Below, piece after piece: positions 25,387-35,271 of a stretch of 64,000 nucleotides of DNA (position 1 is its first letter; each line of letters begins with the position of its first letter). Position numbers and translations under genes: made by a program. The notes under the pieces are model-generated. The model was not told the origin of the DNA and made no database searches. It worked only from the letters and a program-made list of their open reading frames with translations. Source of the stretch: Verrucomicrobia bacterium UBA7008 (GTDB lineage: Bacteria; Verrucomicrobiota; Kiritimatiellia; RFP12; UBA1067); assembly GCA_002449695.1 (NCBI GenBank), contig DJXI01000024.1, forward strand, positions 54,814 through 118,813, written 5' to 3'.

Positions 25387-26280
25387 TCAGAGCGACGCGC
25401 AGTAGGCGGCCATGTCGGCGGGGATCGGGGCCTCGAACGACAGCGGCGCGCCGCTCACCGGATGGCGCAGCGCCAGCCGCCACGCATGCAGCAGCTGCCG
25501 CGCCGGCACGGGCGCGAGCCGCCTGTCCAGCGCCGCCCTGCCGTACACCCTGTCGCCCGCGACGGGACAGCCCAGGGACGCCATGTGCACGCGGATCTGG
25601 TGCGTGCGCCCCGTCTCGATCCGGCACTCGATCGTCGAGACGCCCCGCGCCGCGTCGAACGCCGCGAGCCGCCAGTTGGTGATCGCCACCTTCCCGTTCG
25701 TGTCGACGATCGCCATGCGCTTGCGGTCGACGGGATGGCGGCCGATCAGGTTCTCGATCCGGCCCGCGTCCAGCCGCGGCCGCCCGTGGCAGACGGCGAG
25801 GTACGTCTTCTCGACGGCCGCGTGGCGCGCGAACGCGCGGCTCAAGCCCGCCATCGCCGCCTCCGTCTTCGCCGCGACGATCAGCCCCGACGTGTCCTGG
25901 TCCAGGCGGTGCACGATGCCCGGCCGCGCCACGCCGCCGATGCCGCCGAGCGTCGGGCAGCGGTACAAAAGCGCGTTGACGAGCGTGCCGGACGCATGGC
26001 CCGGCGCGGGATGGACGACCATGCCCGGCGCCTTGTCGATGACGATCAGATCGTCGTCCTCGTAGACGACCGCGAGCGGAATCGCCTCCGGCTCCGGCAC
26101 GGCGGGCACGGGTGGCGGAATCGTCACCTCGATCGCGTCGTCCGGCGACACCTTCATCCCCGCCTTCTGCGCCGGCGCGCCGTTGACGGTGACGAACCCC
26201 GCGTCGACGAGCCCCTTCAGACGCGAGCGCGTGAAGTCGGGGTAGCGCGCCGCGAGCACGACGTCGAGCCGCTCCGCCAT
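25387..26280 (-). CDS. RluD-family 23S rRNA pseudouridine synthase
   Basis: A 297-residue RNA-modifying enzyme. Residues 1-60 are an S4 RNA-binding domain (RLDVVLAARYPDFTRSRLKG). The catalytic aspartate is in GIVHRLDQDTSGLIV (near residue 130), the classic RluA/RluD motif. The RIETGRTHQIRVHMA block follows. RluD-type enzymes modify uridines in helix 69 of 23S rRNA, but RluC-like specificity cannot be excluded. The ATG overlaps the TGA of gspK as ATGA, so translation is coupled to the pseudopilin operon, an unusual partner. Confidence 0.93.
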   Translation of the reverse strand: MAERLDVVLAARYPDFTRSRLKGLVDAGFVTVNGAPAQKAGMKVSPDDAIEVTIPPPVPAVPEPEAIPLAVVYEDDDLIVIDKAPGMVVHPAPGHASGTLVNALLYRCPTLGGIGGVARPGIVHRLDQDTSGLIVAAKTEAAMAGLSRAFARHAAVEKTYLAVCHGRPRLDAGRIENLIGRHPVDRKRMAIVDTNGKVAITNWRLAAFDAARGVSTIECRIETGRTHQIRVHMASLGCPVAGDRVYGRAALDRRLAPVPARQLLHAWRLALRHPVSGAPLSFEAPIPADMAAYCASL

Positions 26281-27542
26281 CACCGCACCCCCGCCGGCGA
26301 GCCCGACTGGATCGGATTCTCGCACCACTTGTAGTAGCGCACCTTGCCGTCCTTCACGTAGCACTTGGCCTCGACCGTGTGCGTCATGCCCATCGACTCG
26401 CCGGTGATCTTGATCGTGAAGTCGTCGGTCGTGTACTGCAGATAGTTGCCCGCCTCGGTGCCGATGTCCTCGTCCGCCTCGTCCACGCGCGCGCGCAGAT
26501 CCTCGAAATCCTTGAACGGCCATTCGCTCTTCGTCGGATCCACCTCGCGCCCCTCCGGCTCGATCGCCTTCGCCGCCAGCACCGCCTGCGCCACCGCCTG
26601 CGCCACTTCGAGCGCGTCGTCGTCCTCGACGTTCTCGTAGATGCCGGGGATCGTGACGAGCACGCCGAGGTTCTTGCAGTTGTTGATGTTGATCTTCGCC
26701 GGGCCGTCCGCCGTCAGCACGTCGGAGACGCCGCGCACCGTGATCTGGTCCTCCTTGCGGTCCTCCCACGGATTGATGACGCCGCCCGTCAGCACCTGCG
26801 GATACTCGCGCCAGCCGCGCAGGTTCTCCAGCTCGTGGATGTCGGGGATCGGGCCGTTGCGCGGCCGCCGCCGGTACTCGCGGTACTCGTCCCGGTCGAG
26901 GTCGTTGTCGGCCTCGTACTCTTCGTACCACTGCGCCTCCGCGCCCGCCTCCTCCAGCTCGATGTTGGTGACGGCGTCGTCCTCGTCGCGCCAGTCGTCC
27001 CACGACGCGATGAGGATGTTCCAGAGGTTGATCTTGCCGTCCTTCGGCGTCGCGAGCTCCTCGGGGATGCCGTGGTCCTTGAAGATCATCCACCAGCGCT
27101 CCATGTACTTCGGATCGTTCGCGCCCTTCCAGAGCGTGTTGATGTTGATCCTGCCGTCGTCGTTCGCCGAACCGATCTCGACCGTCACCGTCGCGGGATT
27201 GACGAACCACCCGTCCTCGTCGCGCGCCTCGTCCAGCAGGATCGGCCCGATCGTGCACTGCCCGGCGCTCTTCAGATCCTGCTTCGCGAGGAGCCAGCGG
27301 TCGTCCTCCAGCAGCTTCTCCGTGTCCTGGTCCTCGCTCCACTCGGGTGCCGAGGAATAGGAGGTCATGACGATCTCCGCGATCGCCTGGCCCGCCTCGA
27401 TCAAGCGCATCACGCGGTTGCGCTCGCGCACGTAGACGTTGATCCCGCCCTGCTGGCGCGCCTCGTACACGAACGAGATGACCATGATCGAGAGGACCGC
27501 GATCGTCACGAGCGCCATCAGAAGTGCACTGCCGCGCCTCAT
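26280..27542 (-). CDS. gspK: Type II secretion minor pseudopilin GspK
   Basis: A 420-residue protein with a short leader and a long hydrophobic N-terminal helix (GSALLMALVTIAVLSIMVIS). Unlike the other pseudopilins it lacks the glutamate at position 5. That and its size identify GspK, the tip subunit. The long globular domain contains the typical GRININT and KININNCKNLG phrases and a SAM-like helical part (LVTIPGIYENVEDDDALEVA). It is strongly acidic. The ATG at 27542 overlaps the gspJ stop codon (ATGA), and its own stop codon overlaps the rluD start. Confidence 0.88.
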   Translation of the reverse strand: MRRGSALLMALVTIAVLSIMVISFVYEARQQGGINVYVRERNRVMRLIEAGQAIAEIVMTSYSSAPEWSEDQDTEKLLEDDRWLLAKQDLKSAGQCTIGPILLDEARDEDGWFVNPATVTVEIGSANDDGRININTLWKGANDPKYMERWWMIFKDHGIPEELATPKDGKINLWNILIASWDDWRDEDDAVTNIELEEAGAEAQWYEEYEADNDLDRDEYREYRRRPRNGPIPDIHELENLRGWREYPQVLTGGVINPWEDRKEDQITVRGVSDVLTADGPAKININNCKNLGVLVTIPGIYENVEDDDALEVAQAVAQAVLAAKAIEPEGREVDPTKSEWPFKDFEDLRARVDEADEDIGTEAGNYLQYTTDDFTIKITGESMGMTHTVEAKCYVKDGKVRYYKWCENPIQSGSPAGVR

Positions 27543-28366
27543 CGCCGCCGCCCTCCTCCCGACCGGCCGCCGCCCTTCGCGCCCTCCGCCGCCTCGGTCG
27601 GCGTCGTCGCGCCGTCCTGGCTCTGCTCGTAGATGGGGATGCGCACGATGCGCATGACCGGCGCCGTGTTGGTGCGGTAGCTGCGCCCTTCCGGGTCCGC
27701 GATGCGGAACGTCAGCTCCACCTTGTACGGCACCGAGTTCGAGCTGTCCCACGTGTCCTCGAAATCGTCCTTCTCGTACGACGCCTTCGTGCCCGACGGC
27801 GACGGCTCCTCCTTCAGCACGCGGCAGTTGAAGCCGACGATCCCGTCCGCCACGAGCGTCGGCTCGTACAACTCCTCGTTGCCGAAGGTGTAGTCGTCCT
27901 CGTCGCCGCCATCCTTCGGCATCAGCGCGGAGTCGGGCCGCCGCCGCATGTAGAGCCCCGTCACGCCGATCTCGTTGCGCCGCCCGTAGGTCGTGTCGCC
28001 CTCCTCCAGCACCATCAGCTGCACGCGGTGGATCGTGGAGGAATGCTTGTTCTTGTCGCCGATCGACGCGAGGCGGCTCCATTCGATCACGTCGCTGTCG
28101 TCGGGGTCCTCGCCCGCGCCGTTGTCGGTCAGCATGAAGCCGTAGTCCTCGCTCTGCCGGCCGTCGTGCGGATAGTACATCGACCTGAGCGCCGAGACGA
28201 CCTGGTTGAGCGCGTAGTCGGTCCGCTGCATCTTGTCGATGTAGTCGGTGGAGATCTCCCAGCCGCGGCTGACGGCGTTGAACGTCGCAAGGGAGATCGT
28301 CGTCACGACGCCGACGAGCACGACGGCGCAGATGATCTCGACCAGCGTGAATCCGGCGCGTCTCAT
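27539..28366 (-). CDS. gspJ: Type II secretion minor pseudopilin GspJ
   Basis: A 275-residue prepilin-like protein. The cleavage site is in RRAGFTLVEIICAVVLVGVV (cut between G and F, glutamate at +5). The following domain carries the WEISTDYIDKMQRTDYALNQ helix and beta-rich parts. The C-terminus is glycine/arginine-rich (GAKGGGRSGGGRRR). The assignment to GspJ rather than GspI rests on position and size. Start and stop codons overlap the neighbours as ATGA, indicating tight translational coupling. Confidence 0.8.
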   Translation of the reverse strand: MRRAGFTLVEIICAVVLVGVVTTISLATFNAVSRGWEISTDYIDKMQRTDYALNQVVSALRSMYYPHDGRQSEDYGFMLTDNGAGEDPDDSDVIEWSRLASIGDKNKHSSTIHRVQLMVLEEGDTTYGRRNEIGVTGLYMRRRPDSALMPKDGGDEDDYTFGNEELYEPTLVADGIVGFNCRVLKEEPSPSGTKASYEKDDFEDTWDSSNSVPYKVELTFRIADPEGRSYRTNTAPVMRIVRIPIYEQSQDGATTPTEAAEGAKGGGRSGGGRRR

Positions 28367-28809
28367 TCCGGCTTCCTCCAGAACGTGATGTAGCTTTCGC
28401 TCTCGCCGTGGCCGCGGAACCGGTCGCCCCAGCGCACCGTGACGCGCACGACGTAGAGCCCGCCGAGCCGCTCGATCTCCTCGTCGTCGTGCAGGTTCAG
28501 GCATTCGCGCTCCCACGTGTAGCCGTGCAGCTTCTCCTCCTGCGCGTTCGTCAGCCGCTCGTCCGAGATGATCTCCCACAGCTCCGTCGCCTTCGTCTCG
28601 GGAACGTCGAGCTGCAGTTCGGGATCGGTCACGTAGGAGAGCGGATACGCCATGTCGCCGAGATCCATCACCTCCTGCGCCGTCTCCAGATACGCCGAGC
28701 CGAGCATCGTCTTCTGCGCCTGCGTCATGGAGACGAGGATCGTCGTCAGCCCCAGCCCGAGGATGAGCGCGGCGAGGAGCACTTCCAGAAGCGTGAAGCC
28801 GCGCCGCAT
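28363..28809 (-). CDS. gspI: Type II secretion minor pseudopilin GspI
   Basis: A 148-residue prepilin-like protein with cleavage motif RRGFTLLEVLLAALILGLGL and the small size of GspI. The mature domain is acidic with SDERLTNAQEEKLHGYTWER and ends in a WRKPE tail. The ATG at 28809 was preferred over upstream in-frame codons because the prepilin leader should be short. It overlaps the gspH stop codon by one base (28809). Confidence 0.82.
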   Translation of the reverse strand: MRRGFTLLEVLLAALILGLGLTTILVSMTQAQKTMLGSAYLETAQEVMDLGDMAYPLSYVTDPELQLDVPETKATELWEIISDERLTNAQEEKLHGYTWERECLNLHDDEEIERLGGLYVVRVTVRWGDRFRGHGESESYITFWRKPE

Positions 28810-29612
28810 CAGTCGTCCTCCTCGCCGAACGACAGCACCTTCGCCGCGCCGAAGCGGTCGATCTTGATGCACAGCCCGCTGTCGGGCGACTTGCCCGCGG
28901 GATAGACGTAGACGCGGTGCGGCTCGCAGCGGCCGTTCACCTCCCAGACGACGCTGACGGGCTCCTGCACGTCGTCGCCCGCCGCCGGCGCCGCCTCGCG
29001 CGCGGCGTCCGTCTCGTCCGCCTCCTTCTCTGTGGCGGATTTCGTCGACTCCTTGTAGAGGCCGAGGAGCGCGTCGACGTTCGAGAACGCGGAGATCATC
29101 GAACGCGACTTCTCCTCGTTCTGCTCCACCTCGATAAGCTCGTCCGCCATCTTCACCTGGATGGCCATGCCCTTAACGACATCGGCCGCGATCGGCTCAA
29201 AAAGGATGTCCTCGATCGCCTGGCCGCCGCCCGCGCCGTCTTCCGCGCCCGCGCCGTCGCCCGATTCGGCCGCCGCGGCCGTGCCGTTCGGATCGGCGAG
29301 GTTCACCCGCTCGCCCGACAGCGTCTCCGCCTCCGTCACCGACGAGCCGCTGAAGATGCGCGCCGAGGTGATCTCCACCTTGGCGCACGTCTCGCCGTCG
29401 ACGGTGACGGTCGAGTACGACAGGACGCACGGCTGCTGGGTGACGAGCGCGGTCGAACGCGCCTGGCGGATCGTCGCGAAGATGTCGCGCGTCGCGCCGC
29501 GCGTGCGGGCCGCGCCCTGGCCGGCGCCGAGGCTGACCACGCCCGCCGTCACCATGATGCCGATGATGGCGACGATGGCGAGCAGTTCAATGAGGGTGAA
29601 GGCGCGGCGCAC
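28809..29612 (-). CDS. gspH: Type II secretion minor pseudopilin GspH, enlarged
   Basis: A 267-residue protein starting at GTG 29612, directly after the gspG stop codon. The cleavage motif is RRAFTLIELLAIVAIIGIMV, with alanine rather than glycine at -1, which is unusual. The GspH-like core (ARTRGATRDIFATIRQARS) is followed by a long acidic, alanine-rich insertion (AAAAESGDGAGAEDGAGGG) and a further acidic stretch, making it much longer than typical GspH (about 170 residues). No second start with better spacing is visible. Confidence 0.8.
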   Translation of the reverse strand: MRRAFTLIELLAIVAIIGIMVTAGVVSLGAGQGAARTRGATRDIFATIRQARSTALVTQQPCVLSYSTVTVDGETCAKVEITSARIFSGSSVTEAETLSGERVNLADPNGTAAAAESGDGAGAEDGAGGGQAIEDILFEPIAADVVKGMAIQVKMADELIEVEQNEEKSRSMISAFSNVDALLGLYKESTKSATEKEADETDAAREAAPAAGDDVQEPVSVVWEVNGRCEPHRVYVYPAGKSPDSGLCIKIDRFGAAKVLSFGEEDD

Positions 29613-30041
29613 TTAGTTCGACGACTTCGCGACCTTGTCGCTGCGGATGTCGTCCTCGGTGCCGAAGTCGCCGTCGGGGCCCGCCGAGATGACGGCGAAC
29701 TTCTTGCCGTTCTTCTCGTACTTGTATTCGGTGCCCCACGGATCCTCGAGCGCGCCTTCGCCGCCGTCGAGGACCGGCTCGTCGTCGCCCTTGGCCTCGA
29801 TGAGCGCGTTGAGGTCGCTCGGGTACTTCTTGTACTGAAGGTAGTAGTTCGTCACGGCCGCCTTGATGTTGTTGACGGCTTCCTTCGCGGCGGTCACCTT
29901 GGCCTTTTCGAGGTTGGACGTGATGTTCATCACCGCGACCGTGCCCAGGATGCCGATGATCGCGACCGCGACCAGAATCTCAATCAGCGTGAAGCCCGCG
30001 CGCAGTGCGGCGGCGACCGACTTTTCCTCGTTGCTCTTCAT
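29613..30041 (-). CDS. gspG: Type II secretion major pseudopilin GspG
   Basis: A 142-residue major pseudopilin. The prepilin leader is 15-16 residues, with cleavage in RAGFTLIEILVAVAIIGIL and glutamate at +5. The C-terminal calcium-site region is well kept (DPWGTEYKY and SAGPDGDFGTEDDI). The ATG at 30041 has AAGGAG upstream. It is first in gspG-H-I-J-K-rluD. The outer-membrane secretin, ATPase and prepilin peptidase are not in the window. In a bacterium with many signal-peptide hydrolases this system is a plausible export route, which is inference. Confidence 0.93.
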   Translation of the reverse strand: MKSNEEKSVAAALRAGFTLIEILVAVAIIGILGTVAVMNITSNLEKAKVTAAKEAVNNIKAAVTNYYLQYKKYPSDLNALIEAKGDDEPVLDGGEGALEDPWGTEYKYEKNGKKFAVISAGPDGDFGTEDDIRSDKVAKSSN

Positions 30042-30073
30042 TTCGTTGCTCCTTAGATTAGCTGTTGAGGGAA

Positions 30074-30088
30074 ATTATACCATTTTTC
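30074..30088 (-). promoter_or_regulatory. Predicted promoter of the gsp operon
   Basis: AAAAATGGTATAATTT on the minus strand is an extended TG-G-TATAAT box (hexamer 30074-30079) about 33-38 bp upstream of the gspG ATG. Confidence 0.7.
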
Positions 30089-30118
30089 CGCCCCCGCCGT
30101 CAAAATCGCCTGGGGGCG

Positions 30119-30156
30119 TCTAGAAGTCTAGAATCCTAGATGCCTCGAATCCTAGG
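30119..30156. repeat. CTAG-rich intergenic repeat
   Basis: Four CTAG tetramers lie within 38 bp (GTCTAGAAGTCTAGAATC, then CTAGATG and ATCCTAGG). The stretch sits between the divergent gsp and aspS promoters. Confidence 0.55.
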
Positions 30157-30212
30157 CCCCATGAGCGGCTCCCGGAGCCGCGCGCCGCCCCTTCGACGCC
30201 CCCGCTGCACCG

Positions 30213-30227
30213 AATTTATGATATACT
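30213..30227 (+). promoter_or_regulatory. Predicted aspS promoter
   Basis: AATTTATGATATACT on the + strand (-10 TATACT 30222-30227). It leaves a 22-nt leader with GGAGAA before the ATG. Confidence 0.7.
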
Positions 30228-30255
30228 ATATGGCTAAATTTGGAGAAGAAAGAAA

Positions 30256-32058
30256 ATGCATCCCTATCGTACGCATACCTGCAATGAGCTCCGCGCCTCC
30301 GACGCGGGCAAAACCGTTCGACTGTCCGGCTGGATGTTCCGCCTCAGGGACCACGGCGGCATCCTCTTCGTGGACCTGCGCGACCACTACGGCCTGACGC
30401 AGATCGTCGTCCACCCGTCGCGCAGCTTCTTCGGCCTCGTCGAAAAGGCCCACCTCGAATCCGTCATCACCGTGACGGGCGAAGTGAAGCTGCGCACGCC
30501 CGACACGATCAATCCCGACCTGCCCACCGGCGAGATCGAGATCGAGGCGAACGAACTCGTGATGGAGTCCGCCTCGCAGGTGACGCCGCTCTACATCCCC
30601 GACGAAAAGGCCGACGAGTCCGAGGACGTGCGCCTCCAGTACCGCTTCCTCGACCTCCGCCGCGAGAAGCTCCACAAGAACATCATCCTGCGTTCGCAGG
30701 TCATCCGCTTCCTGCGCGAGAAAATGTGGGAGAAAGGCTTCAACGAGTTCCAGACGCCGATCCTCACGGCCTCGTCGCCCGAGGGCGCGCGCGACTATCT
30801 CGTGCCGAGCCGCATCCACCGCGGCATGTTCTACGCGTTGCCGCAGGCGCCGCAGATGTTCAAGCAGCTCCTGATGGTCTCGGGCTTCGACAAGTACTTC
30901 CAGATCGCGCCGTGCTTCCGCGACGAGGCCGCGCGCGCGGACCGCTCGCCGGGCGAGTTCTACCAGATGGACATCGAGATGAGCTACGTCACGCAGGACG
31001 AGATCTTCGCCGTCGTCGAAGACGTCGTCTCCGCGACGTTCAGGAAGTTCTCGACGTGGGACTGCAACGCCGCGCCGTGGCCGCGCATCAAGTACCGCGA
31101 CGCGATGATGACGTACGGCAGCGACAAGCCGGATCTGCGCAATCCGCTGAAGTGGATCAACATGTCCGACTTCTTCGCGAAGGCCGACTTCAAGGCGTTC
31201 GCCGCGTGCGTCGCGAACGGCGGGCTCGTCAAGGGCCTCCTCGTCAAGGGCATCGTCGGCGTCGAGACGCGCACGTGGTTCGACAAGCGCGAGCACTTCG
31301 TCAAGGAGAACGGCGGCAAGGGCCTCGGCTACATCTCCTGGACGAAGGAAGGCGAGCTCAAGGGCCCGATCGCGAAGTTCCTCTCGGCCGATCAGCTCGA
31401 GGAGATGAAGCAGCTCGCCGGCATGGAGCCGGGCGACGCGCTCTTCTTCATGGCGGCGGACGTCGACGAGTGCAACCGCCTCTCGGGGCTCGTGCGCACG
31501 GATATCGCCGACCACCTGACGAACGACATCCGCGAGAAGAACTGCTACAGGTTCTGCTGGATCGTCGACTTCCCGTTCTTCGAGAAGGATCCCGAGACGG
31601 GCAAGATCATCTTTTCGCACAACCCCTTCTCGATGCCGCAGGGCGGGCTGGAGGCGCTGAACACCAAGGATCCGCTGACGATCGAGGCGTACCAGTACGA
31701 CGTCGTCTGCAACGGCATCGAGCTCTCCTCGGGCGCGATCCGCAACCATCAGGTCGAGGTGATGTACAAGGCGTTCGAGATCGCGGGCTACACGAAGGAG
31801 GATGTCGTCAAGAAGTTCGGCGCCCTCCACCGCGCGTTCCAGTTCGGCGCGCCGCCGCACGGCGGCATTGCGCCGGGCGTCGACCGCATGGTGATGCTCC
31901 TCACCGACACGCCCAACATCCGCGAGGTGATCGCGTTCCCGATGAACCAGAAGGCGCAGGACCTTCTGATGGGCGCGCCCAACTACGTCACCGAGCAGCA
32001 GCTGCGCGAACTGCACATCAAGATCCGCGGCACGGGCAGCGAAGTCGCGGCGAACTAA
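30256..32058 (+). CDS. aspS: Aspartyl-tRNA synthetase, bacterial type
   Basis: A 600-residue class II synthetase. The OB-fold anticodon-binding domain is N-terminal ([20 protein letters not shown]). Class II motif 2 is in [20 protein letters not shown]. The bacterial GAD insertion lies at about residues 300-420. Motif 3 is in [13 protein letters not shown]. Length and the GAD domain mark the bacterial form; whether it also charges tRNA-Asn cannot be told. The ATG at 30256 has GGAGAA upstream. Its 3' end overlaps the end of the convergent ftsI by 4 nt, leaving no room for separate terminators. Confidence 0.97.
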   Translation: MHPYRTHTCNELRASDAGKTVRLSGWMFRLRDHGGILFVDLRDHYGLTQIVVHPSRSFFGLVEKAHLESVITVTGEVKLRTPDTINPDLPTGEIEIEANELVMESASQVTPLYIPDEKADESEDVRLQYRFLDLRREKLHKNIILRSQVIRFLREKMWEKGFNEFQTPILTASSPEGARDYLVPSRIHRGMFYALPQAPQMFKQLLMVSGFDKYFQIAPCFRDEAARADRSPGEFYQMDIEMSYVTQDEIFAVVEDVVSATFRKFSTWDCNAAPWPRIKYRDAMMTYGSDKPDLRNPLKWINMSDFFAKADFKAFAACVANGGLVKGLLVKGIVGVETRTWFDKREHFVKENGGKGLGYISWTKEGELKGPIAKFLSADQLEEMKQLAGMEPGDALFFMAADVDECNRLSGLVRTDIADHLTNDIREKNCYRFCWIVDFPFFEKDPETGKIIFSHNPFSMPQGGLEALNTKDPLTIEAYQYDVVCNGIELSSGAIRNHQVEVMYKAFEIAGYTKEDVVKKFGALHRAFQFGAPPHGGIAPGVDRMVMLLTDTPNIREVIAFPMNQKAQDLLMGAPNYVTEQQLRELHIKIRGTGSEVAAN

Positions 32059-33893
32059 GCGCCGCGGCTGTCCATGATCTTGTCGAACTCGTCGTCGATG
32101 CCCTCGGGGACTTCCTCGGGCCTGTCGGGTTCGACGGCCAGGTAGCGCAGCGCGGCGGTCGTGATCCGCTTGAAGACGGGTCCCGCCGAGTTGCCGCCCT
32201 GGTGGTAAAGTTCCTTCGTATCGAAGTCGAGCGTCACCAGCACGACGATGCGCGGCGGCACCGGCTCTTCATCCTCGGGATGGCGCTTGACGACGCCCGA
32301 CGGCACGATGCCGCAGAACGTCGCGCGGTAGAGCCCGGGAATGTAGCCGCGCCTGCCCGCCGACTTCTGCGCCGTGCCCGTCTTGCCCGCGATCGAATAG
32401 CCGCGGATCGCCGCGCGCCGCGCCGTGCCGCCGTTCGCGGCGACGCCGAGCATCATCTCGCGCACCGTCCGCGCCGTCTCCGGCTTGACGGGGCGGCCCA
32501 GCACCTCCGGCTTGTGGCGGTAGCGTTCGCCGCCGTCCGCGTCGACGATCTTCTCGATGAGATACGGCTTCATCCGCACGCCGTCGTTCGCGATCGCCTG
32601 GTACGCCGACGCGAGCTGGAGCGCGGTGACGGAGATCGCCTGGCCGATCGGCGCGCGGCTGCGCGTGGCGAGGTCCCAGTCCGTCGTGCCGCGGATCGGA
32701 CGCGGCAGGATGCCGCATTCCTCGCCCGGCAGCTCGATGCCCGTGCGCGCGCCGAAGCCGAACGATTTGAAATAGCCGCCCAGCACCTTCTGACCGAGAT
32801 CGAAGCCGAGCTTGCCCATGACGATGTTCGATGAATGGACGATCGCGTCCGTCACCGTCATGCGCGGCTCCCAGACGTGCGAGCCGTCGCCCGGCAGCCG
32901 GTAGTAGCCGTCCTCGTGGCGGTCGGTGGAATAGAGCGAATCGGGGCGGACGCGGCCCGTGTCGATGCCGGCCGCCGCGGTGATGACCTTCATGACGCTG
33001 CCGGGCTCGTACGTGTAGTTCGTCACGCGGTTGATGCGCGCGGACTCCGTCGCCTTGCCGTAGGCGAGCGGGTGGAAGTCCGGGAGCGACGCCATCGCCA
33101 GCACGGCCGCCGTCTGCGCGTCGAGAATGACGCACCAGCCGGAGCCCGCGTGAAACTGCTTCAGTCCGTCCGCAAGGCCCGTTTCGACCTCGTACTGGAG
33201 ATTGTGGTCGATCGTCAGGTGAAGGTCCGCGCCCGGGATCGGCGCGACCTTCTCGATGCGCTTGTCGTAGAGCTCGCGCCCGCGCGCGTCGCGCTTGCCG
33301 CGCACGAGGCCCGGCACGCCCGCGAGCTCGGAATTGAACTTGAGCTCCAGCCCCGCCGACGCGTCGCCCTGCGTGTTGACGGAGCCGAGCACGTGCGAGA
33401 GAAAGCGGCCGTGCAGGTACTGGCGGATCTGCCGGTCTTCGATCGCGACGCCCGCGACGAGGTGCGAATCGGCGAGCACGCGGTGCGCCTCGGGGTCGGT
33501 CGACTGCGCGAGATACTGGTAGCGCTTCGACGGGTTCGCCGCCATCGCCTTGACCTTCCGATAGTCGAGCCCCAGCGCGTCCGCGATCGTGCGCACGATC
33601 GCCGCCGGCTTGCGGCGCGGCTCGCCGCGCTTGCGCACGACGGCGTTGGTGAGCGCCACGGGATCGAGATGGTATTCCCAGACCGGCACCGACTTGACGA
33701 GCGGATACGCCGCGCCGCTCGCGTCGTAGATCGATCCGCGGCGGCCCGGCAGCTTCGATTCGAACTCGTAGCGCGGGGCGGTGACGTCGGCGTCGACGTG
33801 CGAGCGGATCAGCTTCTGCGACACGAATGCGGCGAAGCCGACCAGACCGACGACCGGCAGCCAGAAACGCCAATTCTCGCCGCGCATCGTCAT
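32055..33893 (-). CDS. ftsI: Peptidoglycan transpeptidase FtsI (PBP3)
   Basis: A 612-residue class B penicillin-binding protein for septal cross-linking. One membrane helix near the N-terminus ([20 protein letters not shown]) is followed by the pedestal domain beginning at [15 protein letters not shown]. The catalytic serine is in [11 protein letters not shown] (SxxK), the second motif is SSN in [11 protein letters not shown], and the third is KTGTAQ. No PASTA domain is present. Two ATGs (33893, 33887) are possible; the first is given. It is the last gene of mraZ-rsmH-ftsL-ftsI, 7 nt after ftsL. Confidence 0.94.
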   Translation of the reverse strand: MTMRGENWRFWLPVVGLVGFAAFVSQKLIRSHVDADVTAPRYEFESKLPGRRGSIYDASGAAYPLVKSVPVWEYHLDPVALTNAVVRKRGEPRRKPAAIVRTIADALGLDYRKVKAMAANPSKRYQYLAQSTDPEAHRVLADSHLVAGVAIEDRQIRQYLHGRFLSHVLGSVNTQGDASAGLELKFNSELAGVPGLVRGKRDARGRELYDKRIEKVAPIPGADLHLTIDHNLQYEVETGLADGLKQFHAGSGWCVILDAQTAAVLAMASLPDFHPLAYGKATESARINRVTNYTYEPGSVMKVITAAAGIDTGRVRPDSLYSTDRHEDGYYRLPGDGSHVWEPRMTVTDAIVHSSNIVMGKLGFDLGQKVLGGYFKSFGFGARTGIELPGEECGILPRPIRGTTDWDLATRSRAPIGQAISVTALQLASAYQAIANDGVRMKPYLIEKIVDADGGERYRHKPEVLGRPVKPETARTVREMMLGVAANGGTARRAAIRGYSIAGKTGTAQKSAGRRGYIPGLYRATFCGIVPSGVVKRHPEDEEPVPPRIVVLVTLDFDTKELYHQGGNSAGPVFKRITTAALRYLAVEPDRPEEVPEGIDDEFDKIMDSRGA

Positions 33894-33900
33894 CGGGCGG

Positions 33901-34311
33901 CTAGCGGCGCGGGGCGGTGCGGCCGACGGACGCGGTCGCGCCCGCGCGCGAACGCATCGCCGCGCGCGCGACGGAGATCTGGCCGACGGCGGGCTCGCCC
34001 GCCGCGGTCATGCGGACGACCTGCGACGACTTGTGGTAGTGCATCGACATCCCGTTGTCGCGCAGCGCCGCCTCCAGCCGGCGCGGCGTCTTCATCTCCT
34101 CCCAGCGCGACTCTTCCCTCCGCCGCGCGTCCTCCAGCCGGCTCAGCGCCTTCTCCTTCTCGCCGATCGACTTCATCAGATGACTGCAGTTCGACGCCGC
34201 GAGCAGGTTGAGGATGACCATGATGAACAGCGAGAACATCACGGCCCCGATGTGCATCGACTGCACCGCGATGACCGACATCCGCTTCGACATCTTGCGG
34301 TTCTTGCGCAT
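33901..34311 (-). CDS. ftsL: FtsL-like cell division protein
   Basis: A 136-residue bitopic protein. A basic cytoplasmic start (RKNRKMSKR) leads into one membrane helix (AVMFSLFIMVILNLLAA). A periplasmic coiled-coil follows (LMKSIGEKEKALSRLEDARR), then a low-complexity tail. The sequence itself is poorly conserved in this family. The call rests on topology and position between rsmH and ftsI. The ATG at 34311 is 3 nt after the rsmH stop codon, with its ribosome site inside rsmH. In the divisome FtsL partners FtsB and FtsQ, neither of which is visible here. Confidence 0.75.
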   Translation of the reverse strand: MRKNRKMSKRMSVIAVQSMHIGAVMFSLFIMVILNLLAASNCSHLMKSIGEKEKALSRLEDARRREESRWEEMKTPRRLEAALRDNGMSMHYHKSSQVVRMTAAGEPAVGQISVARAAMRSRAGATASVGRTAPRR

Positions 34312-34314
34312 CCT

Positions 34315-35256
34315 TCAGTTCCTTTCCTTTTCGATGACGCGGAGCTTCGCGCTGCGCGCCCTCGGGTTGCTCTTTGTTTCAAAATCCGTTGCGACGACCG
34401 CCCTGCGCGTCACCGCCGTCGCGCGCGGCGCCGCGCCTTCCCACCGTTCGCCCCCCTGCTGGAGCGACACGTTCCGCCCGACATGCGCGGCGAAGAAGCG
34501 CTTGACCATCCGGTCCGACAGCGACTCGAACGTGATCACCGCGAACCGTCCGCCGCCCTTCAGGAGCCGGAGGCCGCCGTCGAGCGCCCGTTCCAGCTCC
34601 CCCAGCTCGTCGTTCACCGCCATGCGCAGCGCCTGGAAGACCCGCGTCGCCGGGTGGTGCGCGCCGTGCCGTCCGACCGTCCGCGCCACCAGATCCGCCA
34701 GCTCCGCCGTCGTCGCGATCGCGTGCGCCGTCCGCGCCTTCTCGATCGCGCGCGCGATCCGCCGCGCATCCCGCTCCTCGCCCAGCTCGCGGAAGATCGC
34801 CTCCAGCCGTTCCGCGCTTTCGCCGTTCACCAGGTCCGCGGCGGTCACGCCGCCCGACCGATCCATCCGCATGTCAAGGGGTCCGTCCCTGAGAAAGCTG
34901 AAGCCACGTCCGGCCTCATCCAGCTGAGGACTTGAGACACCCAGATCCAGCAAGATTCCATCGACATCCTCCCATCCGTTTTCCCGTGCGACCCGTTCGA
35001 GATCGCCGTGGTTGCCCTTCGCGACCGTCAGTCCCTTGAAGCGGTCCGGCTCGGCCTGCACCTGCGCCGCCACCTCGCGGAGCGCCTGGTCGTCGCGATC
35101 GATCCCCAGCACCTCCCCGCCCCGGGCCAGAATCTCGCGCGTGTGGCCGGCCCGCCCGAGTGTGCCGTCCACGTACCGTCCGCCGGCGCGAACGCCGAGC
35201 GCGTCGATCGTCTCTTTCAGAAGGACAGGAACGTGGCTCGCGATCGTGCTTTCCAT
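34315..35256 (-). CDS. rsmH: 16S rRNA m4C1402 methyltransferase RsmH (MraW)
   Basis: A 313-residue SAM-dependent enzyme. The opening SHVPVLLKETIDAL, the SAM-binding region YVDGTLGRAGHTREIL, and the DGILLDLGVSSPQLDEAGRG and GPLDMRMD blocks are diagnostic. The FQALRMAVNDELGELERAL and VITFESLSDRMVKRFF blocks complete the family pattern. The ATG at 35256 has GGAGG upstream. It lies 15 nt after mraZ in the division cluster. Confidence 0.97.
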   Translation of the reverse strand: MESTIASHVPVLLKETIDALGVRAGGRYVDGTLGRAGHTREILARGGEVLGIDRDDQALREVAAQVQAEPDRFKGLTVAKGNHGDLERVARENGWEDVDGILLDLGVSSPQLDEAGRGFSFLRDGPLDMRMDRSGGVTAADLVNGESAERLEAIFRELGEERDARRIARAIEKARTAHAIATTAELADLVARTVGRHGAHHPATRVFQALRMAVNDELGELERALDGGLRLLKGGGRFAVITFESLSDRMVKRFFAAHVGRNVSLQQGGERWEGAAPRATAVTRRAVVATDFETKSNPRARSAKLRVIEKERN

Positions 35257-35271
35257 CTTCCCGTCCCTCCG

